64,000 nucleotides of DNA from positions 930,001 to 994,000 of the forward strand of contig NZ_BORP01000001.1 in the NCBI RefSeq assembly GCF_018333235.1, in the 5' to 3' direction. The notes beneath the pieces were generated by a model. The model was not told the origin of the DNA, ran no database searches, and saw only the letters and a program-made list of their open reading frames with translations. This DNA is from Ornithinibacillus bavariensis. GTDB lineage: Bacteria > Bacillota > Bacilli > Bacillales > Amphibacillaceae. Both the position numbers and the translations under genes were made by a program. Shown one piece after another: positions 25,672 to 34,089 of the stretch. Positions within the stretch are counted from its first letter, which is position 1. Every line of letters starts with the position of its first letter.

Positions 25672-26706
25672 TTAGTGCTTTGTACTTGTTTTTATCGAAC
25701 ATTTATAAACAGTGTCTCCAAAAGACCGAATGTCGTTGAGATAATCATATCCTTCAGATGAACCATATCGATTGAACATTCTTACTGCTACTACGTTTAC
25801 ATCTGGAATGACGAGTAGAGCTACATTTGTGTATCCGAGTAATTGATAGGAACCTTTTGGTACTTTATCGCCTATTTGGTTAAAGGAATGGTTCGTTTCT
25901 TTTACAAACCATAAAAATCCATTCTTTTGTATCGGAAGTCTCGGGTTAGGAGTCTGAATGGATGTTGCCATTTGAATGATTTCTCTAGGAATTAGCTGTT
26001 TTTCTCCCCATTTCCCTTCTTTTAAATGAAGGTAGCCCCATAAAGCAAGCTCTTTTGCAGACACATACATATTCATTCCAGAACCATCTACTACATCCGT
26101 CTCAGTCCAAAAAATGTTATCCGCATCTCGAATCGTATTTGCAATTTTTGAATGAGGCTGACTCATCTTAATCCATTCTGTCGATTGAAATCCAAGTGGT
26201 TCAATGACCTGCTCTTTTACAATATCAGCAACGGAATATCCCGTTGTTTTTTTGATAATCGTTGTTAACAACTCAATACTAGGACCTCTATATGCCCAAG
26301 ATTCACCTGGTTTGTACTCACTTACTAGTTTACCATCAGCTATTTTAAGTCCATGTGTGTGGGTTAATAAGTGACGAATGGTTACACCTTTATATGCAGG
26401 TAAATGAGAGTCTTCAACAAACCGTTGAATCGGATCATTAATGGAAAAGTATCCATGATAAATAGCGTAAGCAGCAGCAAAACCGATATAAGCCTTTCTT
26501 ACTGATGCAATGTGAAATTGAGTATCTGCTTTAACATCTCGAGAATGTTTAGCTAGCGACTGTTTACCAAAATAAGACTCTGTTACGATTTTGTCGTTAT
26601 GGATAATAAATAGAGCGGCACCACTCGCCCCCAGCTTTTCAGCACTTTCCTTTACATGAGTATGTACTTCTTCAAACAAGTTTGTATAATCTTTTTTTAA
26701 TAGCAA
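25672..26706 (-). CDS. Serine hydrolase of the beta-lactamase / class C esterase family
   Basis: A penicillin-binding-protein-like serine hydrolase (344 residues from this start). The SxxK motif is SVRK (Ser68/Lys71), the Tyr motif is in WAYRGPS, and the segment ITIRHLLTHTHGL-like (VTIRHLLTHTHG) is typical of the family. It lacks a signal peptide, so it is probably a cytosolic esterase or D-aminopeptidase-like enzyme, not a secreted beta-lactamase. AAGGAGAG fits the TTG at 26706 (9 nt); an in-frame GTG at 26715 is too close to it. A terminator hairpin lies just before this ribosome binding site. Confidence 0.78.
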   Translation of the reverse strand: MLLKKDYTNLFEEVHTHVKESAEKLGASGAALFIIHNDKIVTESYFGKQSLAKHSRDVKADTQFHIASVRKAYIGFAAAYAIYHGYFSINDPIQRFVEDSHLPAYKGVTIRHLLTHTHGLKIADGKLVSEYKPGESWAYRGPSIELLTTIIKKTTGYSVADIVKEQVIEPLGFQSTEWIKMSQPHSKIANTIRDADNIFWTETDVVDGSGMNMYVSAKELALWGYLHLKEGKWGEKQLIPREIIQMATSIQTPNPRLPIQKNGFLWFVKETNHSFNQIGDKVPKGSYQLLGYTNVALLVIPDVNVVAVRMFNRYGSSEGYDYLNDIRSFGDTVYKCSIKTSTKH

Positions 26707-26736
26707 TTTATCCACTCTCCTTTGAAAAATAAAAAA

Positions 26737-26760
26737 TGCCCCCAATATGATTGGAGGCAC
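26737..26760 (-). terminator. Terminator-like hairpin just upstream of the serine hydrolase gene
   Basis: GCCCCCAAT (26738-26746) faces ATTGGAGGC (26750-26758), with TTTTTT following on the minus strand. It lies between any promoter to the right and the gene, so it may be an attenuator. The leader also has ACATAAG/CTTATGT (about 26801-26822), and a minus-strand frame starting ATG at about 26782 (MVKNSYVAQCL...) runs through the hairpin. The rest of 26830-27308 has no gene. Confidence 0.6.
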
Positions 26761-27308
26761 TGTGCAACATAACTGTTTTTAACCATTAAGGACACCAACA
26801 TAAGCTATCTCACTTATGTCACCTGTATAACTATTGTGAGTGTAGCATACTCAAATAATTTTAGCAATACTCTATTATATTTATACAATTCAGTTACTAA
26901 TACTTCAACTTTCCCATTCCTTTCTAGAATAACCTTAGCAAAATAAGCTATAACAAGTCGTCAATTATCACACCATTGCTTAATAAATTCATTTTCTCTC
27001 ATTGTTTTTATCTATTTTCTCTTCAAGTTTTTATTCGTTGATTTTTTTCGACAAATTCAAAAAAAATCTTCTTAACCTCTATAAAAATACGGCATTATAT
27101 TTCAAAAAGATAATTACAATCCCAAGAACCAATTATTAGTGTACAACCATCGGCAGATTAATTTCTTCTTTAAATTGATATAGTTATCTGTAATATTTTA
27201 ATAGGTTTTGATGAAATAAAAGTGCTTTTGTGCTAGATAACATGTCTATTCTTGTCTAATATATCTGAATACACTATTAAGAGGTAACTGGAAAGAGAGG
27301 TGATATAA

Positions 27309-27839
27309 GTGAACAGAAGAAGTAACGATTTTACAGGTTCCGAAAGCAATGATACAGAATTTGATTTAGATGATTTTTTTGAATCAGTTACAGATTCAAA
27401 GATTCATAGGACAATAAAAAGGCATAGAGATAGTAGTCATAGTAATATGAGAGGAAGGCATAAGCCATCTTGCCAGCAGCTTGCCAATATTATTGGTGGG
27501 GAGGTAGTAACTGCAGATCCTGTCTGTGTTATTATGCGACTCAGAAATATTAGAGCAACTATTTTAGGTCGTCGCACCCGCTCCCCATTAGCTCTTCCAT
27601 TTATGTTATCCTTTGAAGATAATGGTCTAAACCTAGGTGAATCTGTAGTCCTACAAAGAGAAGTCAATCCAATGATCCATGCATTACAAAGAAGAGGAAT
27701 TATCGTGACAGCATTTCATAACCACTGGTTGTTTGAAGAACCTCGTCTAATGTATTTACATTGGGAGGATGTAAGAATGAGTCCTGCTGAATTTGCGAGG
27801 GCAAGTAGAGCAGCCGCAAGAGAAGCAAGACTTTTTTAA
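27309..27839 (+). CDS. LppY/LpqO-type DUF1259 protein
   Basis: A 176-residue protein with an acidic, low-complexity N-terminus (about 1-50), then a DUF1259 core: CQQLANIIGGEVVTADPVC, HALQRRGIIVTAFHNHWLF and EPRLMYLHWE. The HNHW and LHW motifs are the family hallmark. It has no signal peptide, unlike the mycobacterial lipoproteins of this family, and the C-terminus is Ala/Arg-rich. AGAGAGGTGATATAA precedes the GTG. Function unknown. Confidence 0.75.
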   Translation: MNRRSNDFTGSESNDTEFDLDDFFESVTDSKIHRTIKRHRDSSHSNMRGRHKPSCQQLANIIGGEVVTADPVCVIMRLRNIRATILGRRTRSPLALPFMLSFEDNGLNLGESVVLQREVNPMIHALQRRGIIVTAFHNHWLFEEPRLMYLHWEDVRMSPAEFARASRAAAREARLF

Positions 27840-27926
27840 GTAGCAAGCCAGTTGAGAAATTTTTAGTAACTGTCACAAATGGATATATCTCAGCTTAACT
27901 ATTCCTTAATTAATATTTGAAAACTC

Positions 27927-27956
27927 ATGGTTAAAGTCCCATATGACTTTAACCAT
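27927..27956. terminator. Bidirectional terminator between convergent genes
   Basis: ATGGTTAAAGTC pairs perfectly with GACTTTAACCAT over 12 bp, with T-rich sequence on the plus-strand side. Confidence 0.75.
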
Positions 27957-28092
27957 ACTTATTTTTAAATCAATTTTTAGCTACTTTTTATTTTTTATTA
28001 AATATTTTCTTTTAAGAGGATTTAGCATATGATATTACCCAATTGCTTCCTTAATGAAATACTTGGCGTATCTCACTCATTGAACCTTATAA

Positions 28093-28854
28093 CTACATAT
28101 ACCAGAGCAAAGCATATTTCATTTTCATACCTTGTTTACTTTCCTTGTTTACAACCACCCATTTATCGTTTAACTTAAACACCTCTATAACAATGTTTGT
28201 CCCATCTGCCTTTTTAAAAAGAATGTATCCCTGATTACCCTTAATAAAAGTAACAGGGGCTATTACATTTTTATAAGGATTATAAGGGGTACTTATTTCG
28301 GTAGTTAGCTCATTTTCTATGATTTCGGTTACAATATCTGAAAGAGATTTGTATTCCTTTTGTTTTTCTGATTTGAACGTCAATTGCTCGTAATTAAGTT
28401 TTTTAAAGGAATTTAAGTTTAATTTATATGTTTGTATTATATCTGAAATAACTTCCTCATAAAAATCTGTTATTTTCCTTTCCCATACATCCCCTTCATG
28501 GATGAATTTAATTACTCTAACTTTGTCCACATCGACTTCCAGTATTATTATTTCTTTACCATAAGGAGGATTATGAGCTTCATCAAAGGTATTTACTTGA
28601 ATCTTGACTGTAAAACTGAATTCACTCTCTTCTTCCCTTGATATATCGAGGATTTTTATGTCATGTAAACCATAAGACTTATGATATCCATAATAATGTT
28701 CTATGCTTCCTGATATGTACGGGTTCAATAAAGTAACCAAAGTGTCGAGCAATAATCTATTATCGATTATATTTTTTTCGGCATTAGTGCTATTTGGCTG
28801 GAAAAGCATGATCAACAACCAAATTGATAGTACAAGGAAAAACTTTCTTGTCAT
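28093..28854 (-). CDS. Secreted DUF3888-like protein
   Basis: Residues 1-25 form a signal peptide (MTRKFFLVLSIWLLIML, ending NAE). The mature part has the DUF3888 pattern: LLLDTLVTLLNPYISGSIEHYYG, then KILDISREEESEFSFTVKIQVNTF and the following PPYGKEIIILEV. It is longer (253 residues) than a single domain, with a second mixed region at the C-terminus. The ATG at 28854 has AGGTGG 5 nt upstream. A shorter paralogue lies at 59341-59754. Function unknown. Confidence 0.68.
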   Translation of the reverse strand: MTRKFFLVLSIWLLIMLFQPNSTNAEKNIIDNRLLLDTLVTLLNPYISGSIEHYYGYHKSYGLHDIKILDISREEESEFSFTVKIQVNTFDEAHNPPYGKEIIILEVDVDKVRVIKFIHEGDVWERKITDFYEEVISDIIQTYKLNLNSFKKLNYEQLTFKSEKQKEYKSLSDIVTEIIENELTTEISTPYNPYKNVIAPVTFIKGNQGYILFKKADGTNIVIEVFKLNDKWVVVNKESKQGMKMKYALLWYM

Positions 28855-29064
28855 AGCAACCACCTAAACTATTTTAGGTTTAGATTTACCCTTACAGAAA
28901 AATATAGCCTTTATTTTGATTACCAAATTCTTTCACAATTAAATACTCTTGAATTTGGCTTTGATTGCTGAATAAATATCCTCGTTAGCTTTATACCTAC
29001 TATCTAGATACTAAATTGAAAGGAAGTGCGTAGCAACGCTTATTTTACATGGAATCAATTTTGT

Positions 29065-29445
29065 TTATTTTTTACTTCCTGAACCAAAGCCAATTATATA
29101 TCCATCTAAGTCATTAATTGAAAATTCCTTCCAAACACCCCAATCAAATTCTGATAATTTAGGTTCTGAAGCGATAATTGCACCATTGGATTTAAATTCA
29201 TCATACAATGCATCAAGTTCATCGTGTGTCTTCACATAAGCGTATGTATTCCAAATGCCTTTATTGGGTCTAACATCATCTAACGCTTTTGCCTGGATTA
29301 ATTTAAACCCTAATCTAAAATCGTCCCGAACTGCCCATTGCTCATTTACTTCGCATCCTAACGCATTTTCGTAGTATTTCTTAGATTTCTCTTAATCTGA
29401 TACCAAAAGTACTGTAAGTGACTTTTCAATTTTTCCCTTTTCCAT
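29065..29445 (-). pseudogene. VOC/glyoxalase-family gene with an internal stop
   Basis: One continuous minus-strand frame of 127 codons starts at the ATG at 29445 with codon 18 changed to TAA (29392-29394). It reads MEKGKIEKSLTVLLVSD, stop, EKSKKYYENALGCEV..., then KTHDELDALYDEFKSNGAII and ends LDGYIIGFGSGSKK. This is the beta-alpha-beta-beta-beta pattern of vicinal oxygen chelate proteins. A single C-to-T change (CAA to TAA) explains the stop, so the gene died recently or the base is an error. Confidence 0.75.
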
Positions 29446-29676
29446 AATAATTTTATCTCTCCTATTTAATGCATTATTATAAATAACTCTATCCAGTGAT
29501 ATTAAAATCCTTCTTCAATAAAACTCCCTGTTTGTTCCTTAAATGCGCACCTTAACATTAACACAATATTGCAAAAATATTACCTAAAAAGGAGCGATCA
29601 TCAACGATCACCTTGTTAAAGCAAAGCATCGGTTCATAAAAAATACCTATTAAGTGAGTTAAAATCTTTCTATACT

Positions 29677-29853
29677 TTAATCTAAATTTAATAATTCCGA
29701 AATGATTTTAGCACTCCCTGGAGAAAACATAAATATAGAGAAGGCAATACATAAAATCCCTATAAATACCAAACTAATTTTTTTATTTCCACGTAGCCCC
29801 TTAAAAACTAATAATATTCCCACAAATAATATTAAGAAATACCAAAAGCCCAT
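29677..29853 (-). CDS. Small two-TM membrane protein (58 aa)
   Basis: GGGGTG lies 5-6 nt before the ATG at 29853; an upstream in-frame start at 29874 lacks a site. There are two hydrophobic helices (about 2-20 and 26-46) around a basic turn RGNKK. No family is recognised. The flanking 29446-29676 and 29875-30212 stretches show no other gene. Confidence 0.55.
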   Translation of the reverse strand: MGFWYFLILFVGILLVFKGLRGNKKISLVFIGILCIAFSIFMFSPGSAKIISELLNLD

Positions 29854-30212
29854 AATTTCACCCCGTATTAACATGACGTATCCTTAGTACTCTTGCACCA
29901 TTTAAATAAATCCTTTCAATCAAAAATGTTGTTAAATCAACGATTTTTTTCAATCCTGTTTAGGCCTATTTAACACCCTATGTGAAATTCCCTATTTCAG
30001 TTACTATATCTATATAATCTACATATATAGATATTCTATGTATATAGTGATACAAAGTAATTCCTTAAAAAATTCAACCTAATATGTGCAATTATTTAAA
30101 ATACTTATTAACTTAAACAAATAACTACATAAAAGAAAAAATTGTTCTAGATAAAAAGCTACAGCCAAGTCGAATAACCAACTGTAAACTTGAAATATTA
30201 TTATTGCAACAG

Positions 30213-30386
30213 CTAAAGAAGGACCAAAATAACAACTCTTATTAAAAATGACTTCATTAAATCCAGTATAATAAAACTTGGATTTCCATCTCTATCAATG
30301 TAATCGATCGTATAAATTATATTGTCCAATGTTCTATTTAATTTTTTTAATTCCTCTAAAGTTTGCTTCTCCGTATCTTGATCCAT
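30213..30386 (-). CDS. Small protein, acidic N-terminus and C-terminal TM (57 aa)
   Basis: MDQDTEKQTLEELKKLNRTL begins a short helical segment. It is followed by a DRDGNPSFI strand and a hydrophobic C-terminus ending RVVILVLL. AAGGA lies about 8 nt before the ATG. It follows the 37-codon frame 30502-30389 with a 2-nt gap, so the two should be translated together. Function unknown. Confidence 0.5.
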   Translation of the reverse strand: MDQDTEKQTLEELKKLNRTLDNIIYTIDYIDRDGNPSFIILDLMKSFLIRVVILVLL

Positions 30387-30388
30387 CA

Positions 30389-30502
30389 CTAATAGTCCTT
30401 CATTATAGTTCCTTTTCCATTAACCTGCTCTTTTAGTTTAATAACTGGTACAATTACTTTTCTTTGAAGTGATTCTCCTTCTGTTTCAGTAGAATAATTC
30501 AC
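30389..30502 (-). CDS. Very small ORF within the small-protein cluster (37 aa)
   Basis: The GTG start has AAGGAATAACT upstream (about 6 nt spacing). The product (VNYSTETEGESLQRKVIVPV, ending VNGKGTIMKDY) is soluble and not recognised. It fits exactly between the 71-residue membrane protein and the 57-residue protein, with 9-nt and 2-nt gaps, which supports it being real. Confidence 0.45.
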   Translation of the reverse strand: MNYSTETEGESLQRKVIVPVIKLKEQVNGKGTIMKDY

Positions 30503-30511
30503 AGTTATTCC

Positions 30512-30727
30512 TTAATCCTGTTTATTACTCAATAACGCTTCCATTTTCTTTTCTAATTCTTCAATTCTGGCATCCTGTTTGATAAGAATTGTAATTAGCA
30601 CCGCTAATACCAATGCAATAAAAATAATTAAAACCCATATATTTTCTACAATAAGACCGAAAAAGAAAAATGCAAAAATCCAACAAATAACGATACAAAC
30701 CAATAATGTACCAATAAATTCTTTCAA
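30512..30727 (-). CDS. Small two-TM protein with C-terminal coiled coil (71 aa)
   Basis: Two hydrophobic helices (about 3-27 and 30-50) are followed by IKQDARIEELEKKMEALLSN, a heptad pattern that suggests a short coiled coil in the cytoplasm. The TTG start has AGAGAGG 8 nt upstream. It is the first gene of a compact three-gene set. No family is recognised. Confidence 0.6.
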   Translation of the reverse strand: MKEFIGTLLVCIVICWIFAFFFFGLIVENIWVLIIFIALVLAVLITILIKQDARIEELEKKMEALLSNKQD

Positions 30728-31043
30728 TTATAATACCTCTCTCATATCATAAATAATGTCTTATAGAAAATTACCATTCCTATTGTAATTTCTTATTAGA
30801 CAAACCAGTCCTATTAATACTATAACTTTTACATAGAGTCGATAATATATAGGAAAACCACACCTGTATGCAATAAATTTTATATCTCACACCTACAATT
30901 CAACCGTTTTACGGATTCTTCCATTCAACGAAGTTAGAAAGGTTATGTGGCATACGCATTTAATATATCATAAGCTATTTTAGTTTTTTAGAAAAAATCT
31001 TGAAAACTATTAGCTGGTTTAGCTTTATAAACTTTCTATAACC
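30728..31043. other. Intergenic region, nothing recognised
   Basis: AT-rich, with no open frame or strong hairpin. It should contain the promoter of the small-protein cluster to its left. Confidence 0.4.
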
Positions 31044-31328
31044 TCACATTCCAGTGTTATACCAGTAGATAACCCCTACCACATAATAAATTATGACAGT
31101 AACTGGAACCACAAGGCTTAGTAAAATAAGTTTTTTCTTCACTTTATTCTCCTTTAAGGCATTTAGGTGAATTGCAACTGTAATGATAGATACTATAATC
31201 GTAGCTTCGAATAAGAATGTTGTTACTTTGTAAATTGGTTCATTGACAATAAAACTATAAATAACAGCTATTAAAATAAACACAGTTGTTAGATATGCAA
31301 AATTAGTATTAGTTATCAATTTTTTCAC
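31044..31328 (-). CDS. Small three-TM membrane protein (94 aa)
   Basis: Three hydrophobic segments (about 9-29, 36-55 and 66-88) are separated by a Lys-rich loop (LKENKVKKK). The GTG start follows AGGAGG at about 11 nt. No family is recognised. Confidence 0.55.
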   Translation of the reverse strand: MKKLITNTNFAYLTTVFILIAVIYSFIVNEPIYKVTTFLFEATIIVSIITVAIHLNALKENKVKKKLILLSLVVPVTVIIYYVVGVIYWYNTGM

Positions 31329-31417
31329 TATTTACCATCCTCCTATATAATATCAACCATTCTGAACTGTTGGTGCAATAACCTAGTTTATCTTATAAAG
31401 CCGGTGCATTCGTTGGT

Positions 31418-31879
31418 TTAAGAAGGAAAGTATTCCATAGGTTCCTTACAATGAACATAACCATTTTTCTTGTAATAATTGATTGCTTCATCACTTGGCC
31501 ATACAATTACAAATTCGTATTTATTCTCTTTAATCCATTTATTTATTGAACTTAATACGTTACTTCCTACGCCTAGACTTCTATATTCAGGAATCGTATA
31601 CACGTTGGTCATATATGCAAATGGATGAGTAATTCTACCAGGTCTTGGTACTTTATGTATTAATTCTATGTATATATGTGAAATGATTTTCCCCTTATCC
31701 TCTGCAACCCAAATAAACCACTGATTACTATTTAGTGCATTTTCTAAAAATATTTGACATTCCTTTTCAAACTCTTCATAAGACTCGTCCTTTTTGCTCT
31801 CATCAAATTCGATGGTATTATCCCATCTCATTTTTATTAACTGATGAATGTCCTTTGTCTCTGCAAATCTAATATTCAC
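31418..31879 (-). CDS. GNAT family N-acetyltransferase
   Basis: A 153-residue acetyl-CoA-dependent acetyltransferase: IRFAETKDIHQLIKMRWDN at the start, the acetyl-CoA motif YRSLGVGSNVLSSI and a late motif INYYKKNGYVHC. The GTG start overlaps a consensus site AGGAGGTG a few bases upstream. The substrate is unknown. A second GNAT gene lies just upstream in the same direction (119 nt gap). Confidence 0.8.
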   Translation of the reverse strand: MNIRFAETKDIHQLIKMRWDNTIEFDESKKDESYEEFEKECQIFLENALNSNQWFIWVAEDKGKIISHIYIELIHKVPRPGRITHPFAYMTNVYTIPEYRSLGVGSNVLSSINKWIKENKYEFVIVWPSDEAINYYKKNGYVHCKEPMEYFPS

Positions 31880-31998
31880 TTATTTCACCTCCTAAGCCAA
31901 AAAAATTTATTTCACGCTAATCAATACTGAACCTTTGGTTTAAGTATATTTCTTCAAAGCCTCTAAGAATTTAATTGCTAAAGAAAATATCTTATCTC

Positions 31999-32505
31999 TT
32001 ATATATTAAATATCACTTGAGCAATTTGTTTTTCACCATTTTTCTCAAACATCTTATATGTCTGCATTCCTATTTTTTGCGCAACCTTCTGTGATGATAT
32101 ATTTTCAAGTGTAGTGTACGAAAATATCTTGGGGTAATTCAGGACATCAAAAGCATAATCCTTACAGGCAATTGCTGCTTCTGTTGCATACCCTTTATTC
32201 CAATACTTCTTTATAATATGAAAACCAATCTCCGGTACTATTTCATTCTCTATTGCTTGCATTGTAATGCCACAGTCTCCAATAAATTTTTCCCCATCTT
32301 TTAGAATAACTGCCCACAAACCATGGTTATATTTTTTATAATTATCAATATTCCATTGAATCCATTTTTCTACCTTCTCCTCATTAAACGGCTCATTATA
32401 ATATTGCATCGATTCTGGATCCGAAAGAACTTTAGATAACTCTTGTACATCCTCCATTACTAGTTCCCTAAGATACAGTCTCTCTGTTTCTATTATTTTC
32501 TTCAT
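31999..32505 (-). CDS. RimJ/RimL-type GNAT N-acetyltransferase
   Basis: A 168-residue acetyltransferase of the group that modifies N-terminal amino groups or small molecules. ETERLYLRELVMEDVQELSK is the family N-terminus, YWNKGYATEAAIAC the acetyl-CoA loop and ENISSQKVAQKIGM the late motif. TTGGAGGA precedes the ATG. The substrate is unknown. Confidence 0.8.
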   Translation of the reverse strand: MKKIIETERLYLRELVMEDVQELSKVLSDPESMQYYNEPFNEEKVEKWIQWNIDNYKKYNHGLWAVILKDGEKFIGDCGITMQAIENEIVPEIGFHIIKKYWNKGYATEAAIACKDYAFDVLNYPKIFSYTTLENISSQKVAQKIGMQTYKMFEKNGEKQIAQVIFNI

Positions 32506-32925
32506 GTTTTCTATCCTCCAAATACCTTTTTGCCCTATTCTTGCATTAATCTGATCCGTTAGTTTAAATACATTTCTTAGAAACTATATCCTCTTGCGGG
32601 GTTTTGACTATTCGGTAAATTTAGTTTACACTAATTTTCTTATTCGTGTACTTGAAAAAGTCAAATATAATCTCACTTTTGGATTCTAAAGACTACTATT
32701 ATTTGTTTATCGAGAAAATATGAGTTAGTAAACAGTCTCTCATTTACTACTACTCTTTTTATTATTCAATGGAAATACTATGTCCAGCACTAGGTCATTC
32801 TGTATTTTATCTTTCTTGCATTTATAAGTATATCAGAATTCAAGCTTATGCTTTCAATAAATAAAATCAAGCATAAGCTTTCCATTTTGAAAACTTATGC
32901 TTGATGTCTCACACAAAAAAAAAAA
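32506..32925. other. Intergenic region with a repeated palindrome
   Basis: No gene is seen. CAAGCTTATGCTTT (about 32845) and the hairpin CAAGCATAAG/CTTATGCTTG (about 32868-32905) give three copies of the same motif in inverted orientation. The run of A at about 32915-32925 is the T-run of the ssrA terminator. Confidence 0.4.
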
Positions 32926-32947
32926 CCACCAACATATGTATTGGTGG
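32926..32947 (-). terminator. Terminator of ssrA
   Basis: CCACCAACATATGTATTGGTGG forms the stem; it reuses the CCACCA end of the tmRNA and is followed by a run of T on the minus strand. Confidence 0.8.
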
Positions 32948-33304
32948 AGACGGTGGGAGTCGAACCCACGTCCAAAGGTATCGGCACTCAGGCGTCTACA
33001 CGTGTAGTTGGCATATTATCTTTCGCTAGCTTTTCAGCCTACCAACAGGCTTCCAAATAGCTAGTCTGATTAGTTTCTACGGTCATCCTCAGACGGTGGA
33101 CGCCGTAAAAGCCCGCTCTAGTTGAGACCCTTCAATCTGCTCCACGGGCGAGAGCAGGAAGGATCAGCTAAAGACTGCTTACGCAGCTAAAGCTAAGTTA
33201 TTGTTAGTTTTGCCAGTTATATTTAGGCGATTAACGTTTTACGAGTCGTAACCTCGACGCGCAACCTGAGCTCGACCTACCCCTGTCGAATCCGTAACGC
33301 CCCC
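32942..33304 (-). ncRNA. ssrA: Transfer-messenger RNA (tmRNA)
   Basis: It acts like tRNA-Ala and mRNA to free stalled ribosomes and tag the unfinished protein for proteolysis. The 5' end GGGGGCGTTACGGATTCGAC and the 3' tRNA-like end with GGGTTCGACTCCCACC and terminal CCA are diagnostic; 5' GGGGGC pairs with GUCUCC of the acceptor (with G-U pairs). The tag frame reads GKTNNNLALAA then TAA after the resume Ala, shorter than the B. subtilis tag but keeping the ALAA end. Length 363 nt. smpB is next upstream. Confidence 0.95.
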
Positions 33305-33391
33305 ATAAAAGGAAAACGCTCGGGATAAATAATCGAGCTTAATTATTATTATTATTAAGTTTCATATCACTGACGTATCAGCGACATACTT

Positions 33392-33419
33392 ATTATATCA
33401 TATGAAACGACATTTTCAA
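33392..33419 (-). promoter_or_regulatory. ssrA promoter
   Basis: TTGAAA (33419-33414) and TATAAT (33397-33392) are separated by 16 bp on the minus strand, a near-consensus sigma-A promoter placed about 80 nt before the mature 5' end. Confidence 0.75.
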
Positions 33420-33484
33420 GACGTATAGCGTGGGATGTTTTCCCAACGTCACAATCGTTTTCCAGTTTCCTTCACAAATAATCA

Positions 33485-33519
33485 AACCATCAGCTACGTT
33501 TATACACTAGCTGATGGTT
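33485..33519 (-). terminator. smpB hairpin terminator
   Basis: AACCATCAGCTA pairs perfectly with TAGCTGATGGTT. The T-tract after it on the minus strand is short (TTTGATTATTT). Confidence 0.65.
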
Positions 33520-33524
33520 ACCTA

Positions 33525-33992
33525 TTAACGATTATAATCCTTGATGGCTCTATCAATATCTCGCTTCATTTGTTTTTTCTTTAAATCCTCACGTTTATCG
33601 TATTTCTTTTTCCCTTTACCTAAACCAAGCAATACCTTAGCAAAACCATTTTTGATATAAATTTTTAAAGGGACAAGGGCATAGCCCTCCTGTTGGGTTA
33701 GACCGATTAATTTATCAATTTGCTTGCGATGTAGTAATAATTTTCTTGTTCGTGTCGGATCATGATTGAAGCGATTCCCTTGTTCATACTCCGAAATATG
33801 CAGGTTGATTAACTGAACTTCCCCACGTTTATCTATTCTAGCATGGGAATCCTTTAAATTTACCCGTCCTGCACGAATGGATTTAATTTCTGTACCTTGC
33901 AATACGATTCCAGCTTCATATGTATCTTCAATAAAATAATCATGGGATGCTTTTTTATTTTGTGCAATTACTTTACCTTCACCTTTAGGCAT
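33525..33992 (-). CDS. smpB: tmRNA-binding protein SmpB
   Basis: It binds tmRNA and delivers it to stalled ribosomes. The 155-residue protein has [22 protein letters not shown] near the start, [12 protein letters not shown] in the OB core and a Lys-rich tail [18 protein letters not shown] that enters the mRNA channel. AGGAGGG precedes the ATG. ssrA lies directly downstream. Confidence 0.97.
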   Translation of the reverse strand: MPKGEGKVIAQNKKASHDYFIEDTYEAGIVLQGTEIKSIRAGRVNLKDSHARIDKRGEVQLINLHISEYEQGNRFNHDPTRTRKLLLHRKQIDKLIGLTQQEGYALVPLKIYIKNGFAKVLLGLGKGKKKYDKREDLKKKQMKRDIDRAIKDYNR

Positions 33993-34056
33993 CTTTAGCC
34001 CTCCTAAAACTTCCGTGGATTCATTTTACCAAATAATCCTCTGTATTCCAATAAAA

Positions 34057-34085
34057 AGGTGGAACATCACGATGATATTCCACCT
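34057..34085 (-). terminator. zupT terminator
   Basis: AGGTGGAA pairs with TTCCACCT, followed on the minus strand by TTTTTATT. Confidence 0.75.
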
Positions 34086-34089
34086 CTAT

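Noticed and set aside
32845-32905. Repeated AAGCTTATGC motifs as an RNA gene
   Set aside because: They only form simple hairpins downstream of the ssrA terminator; nothing else supports an RNA gene.
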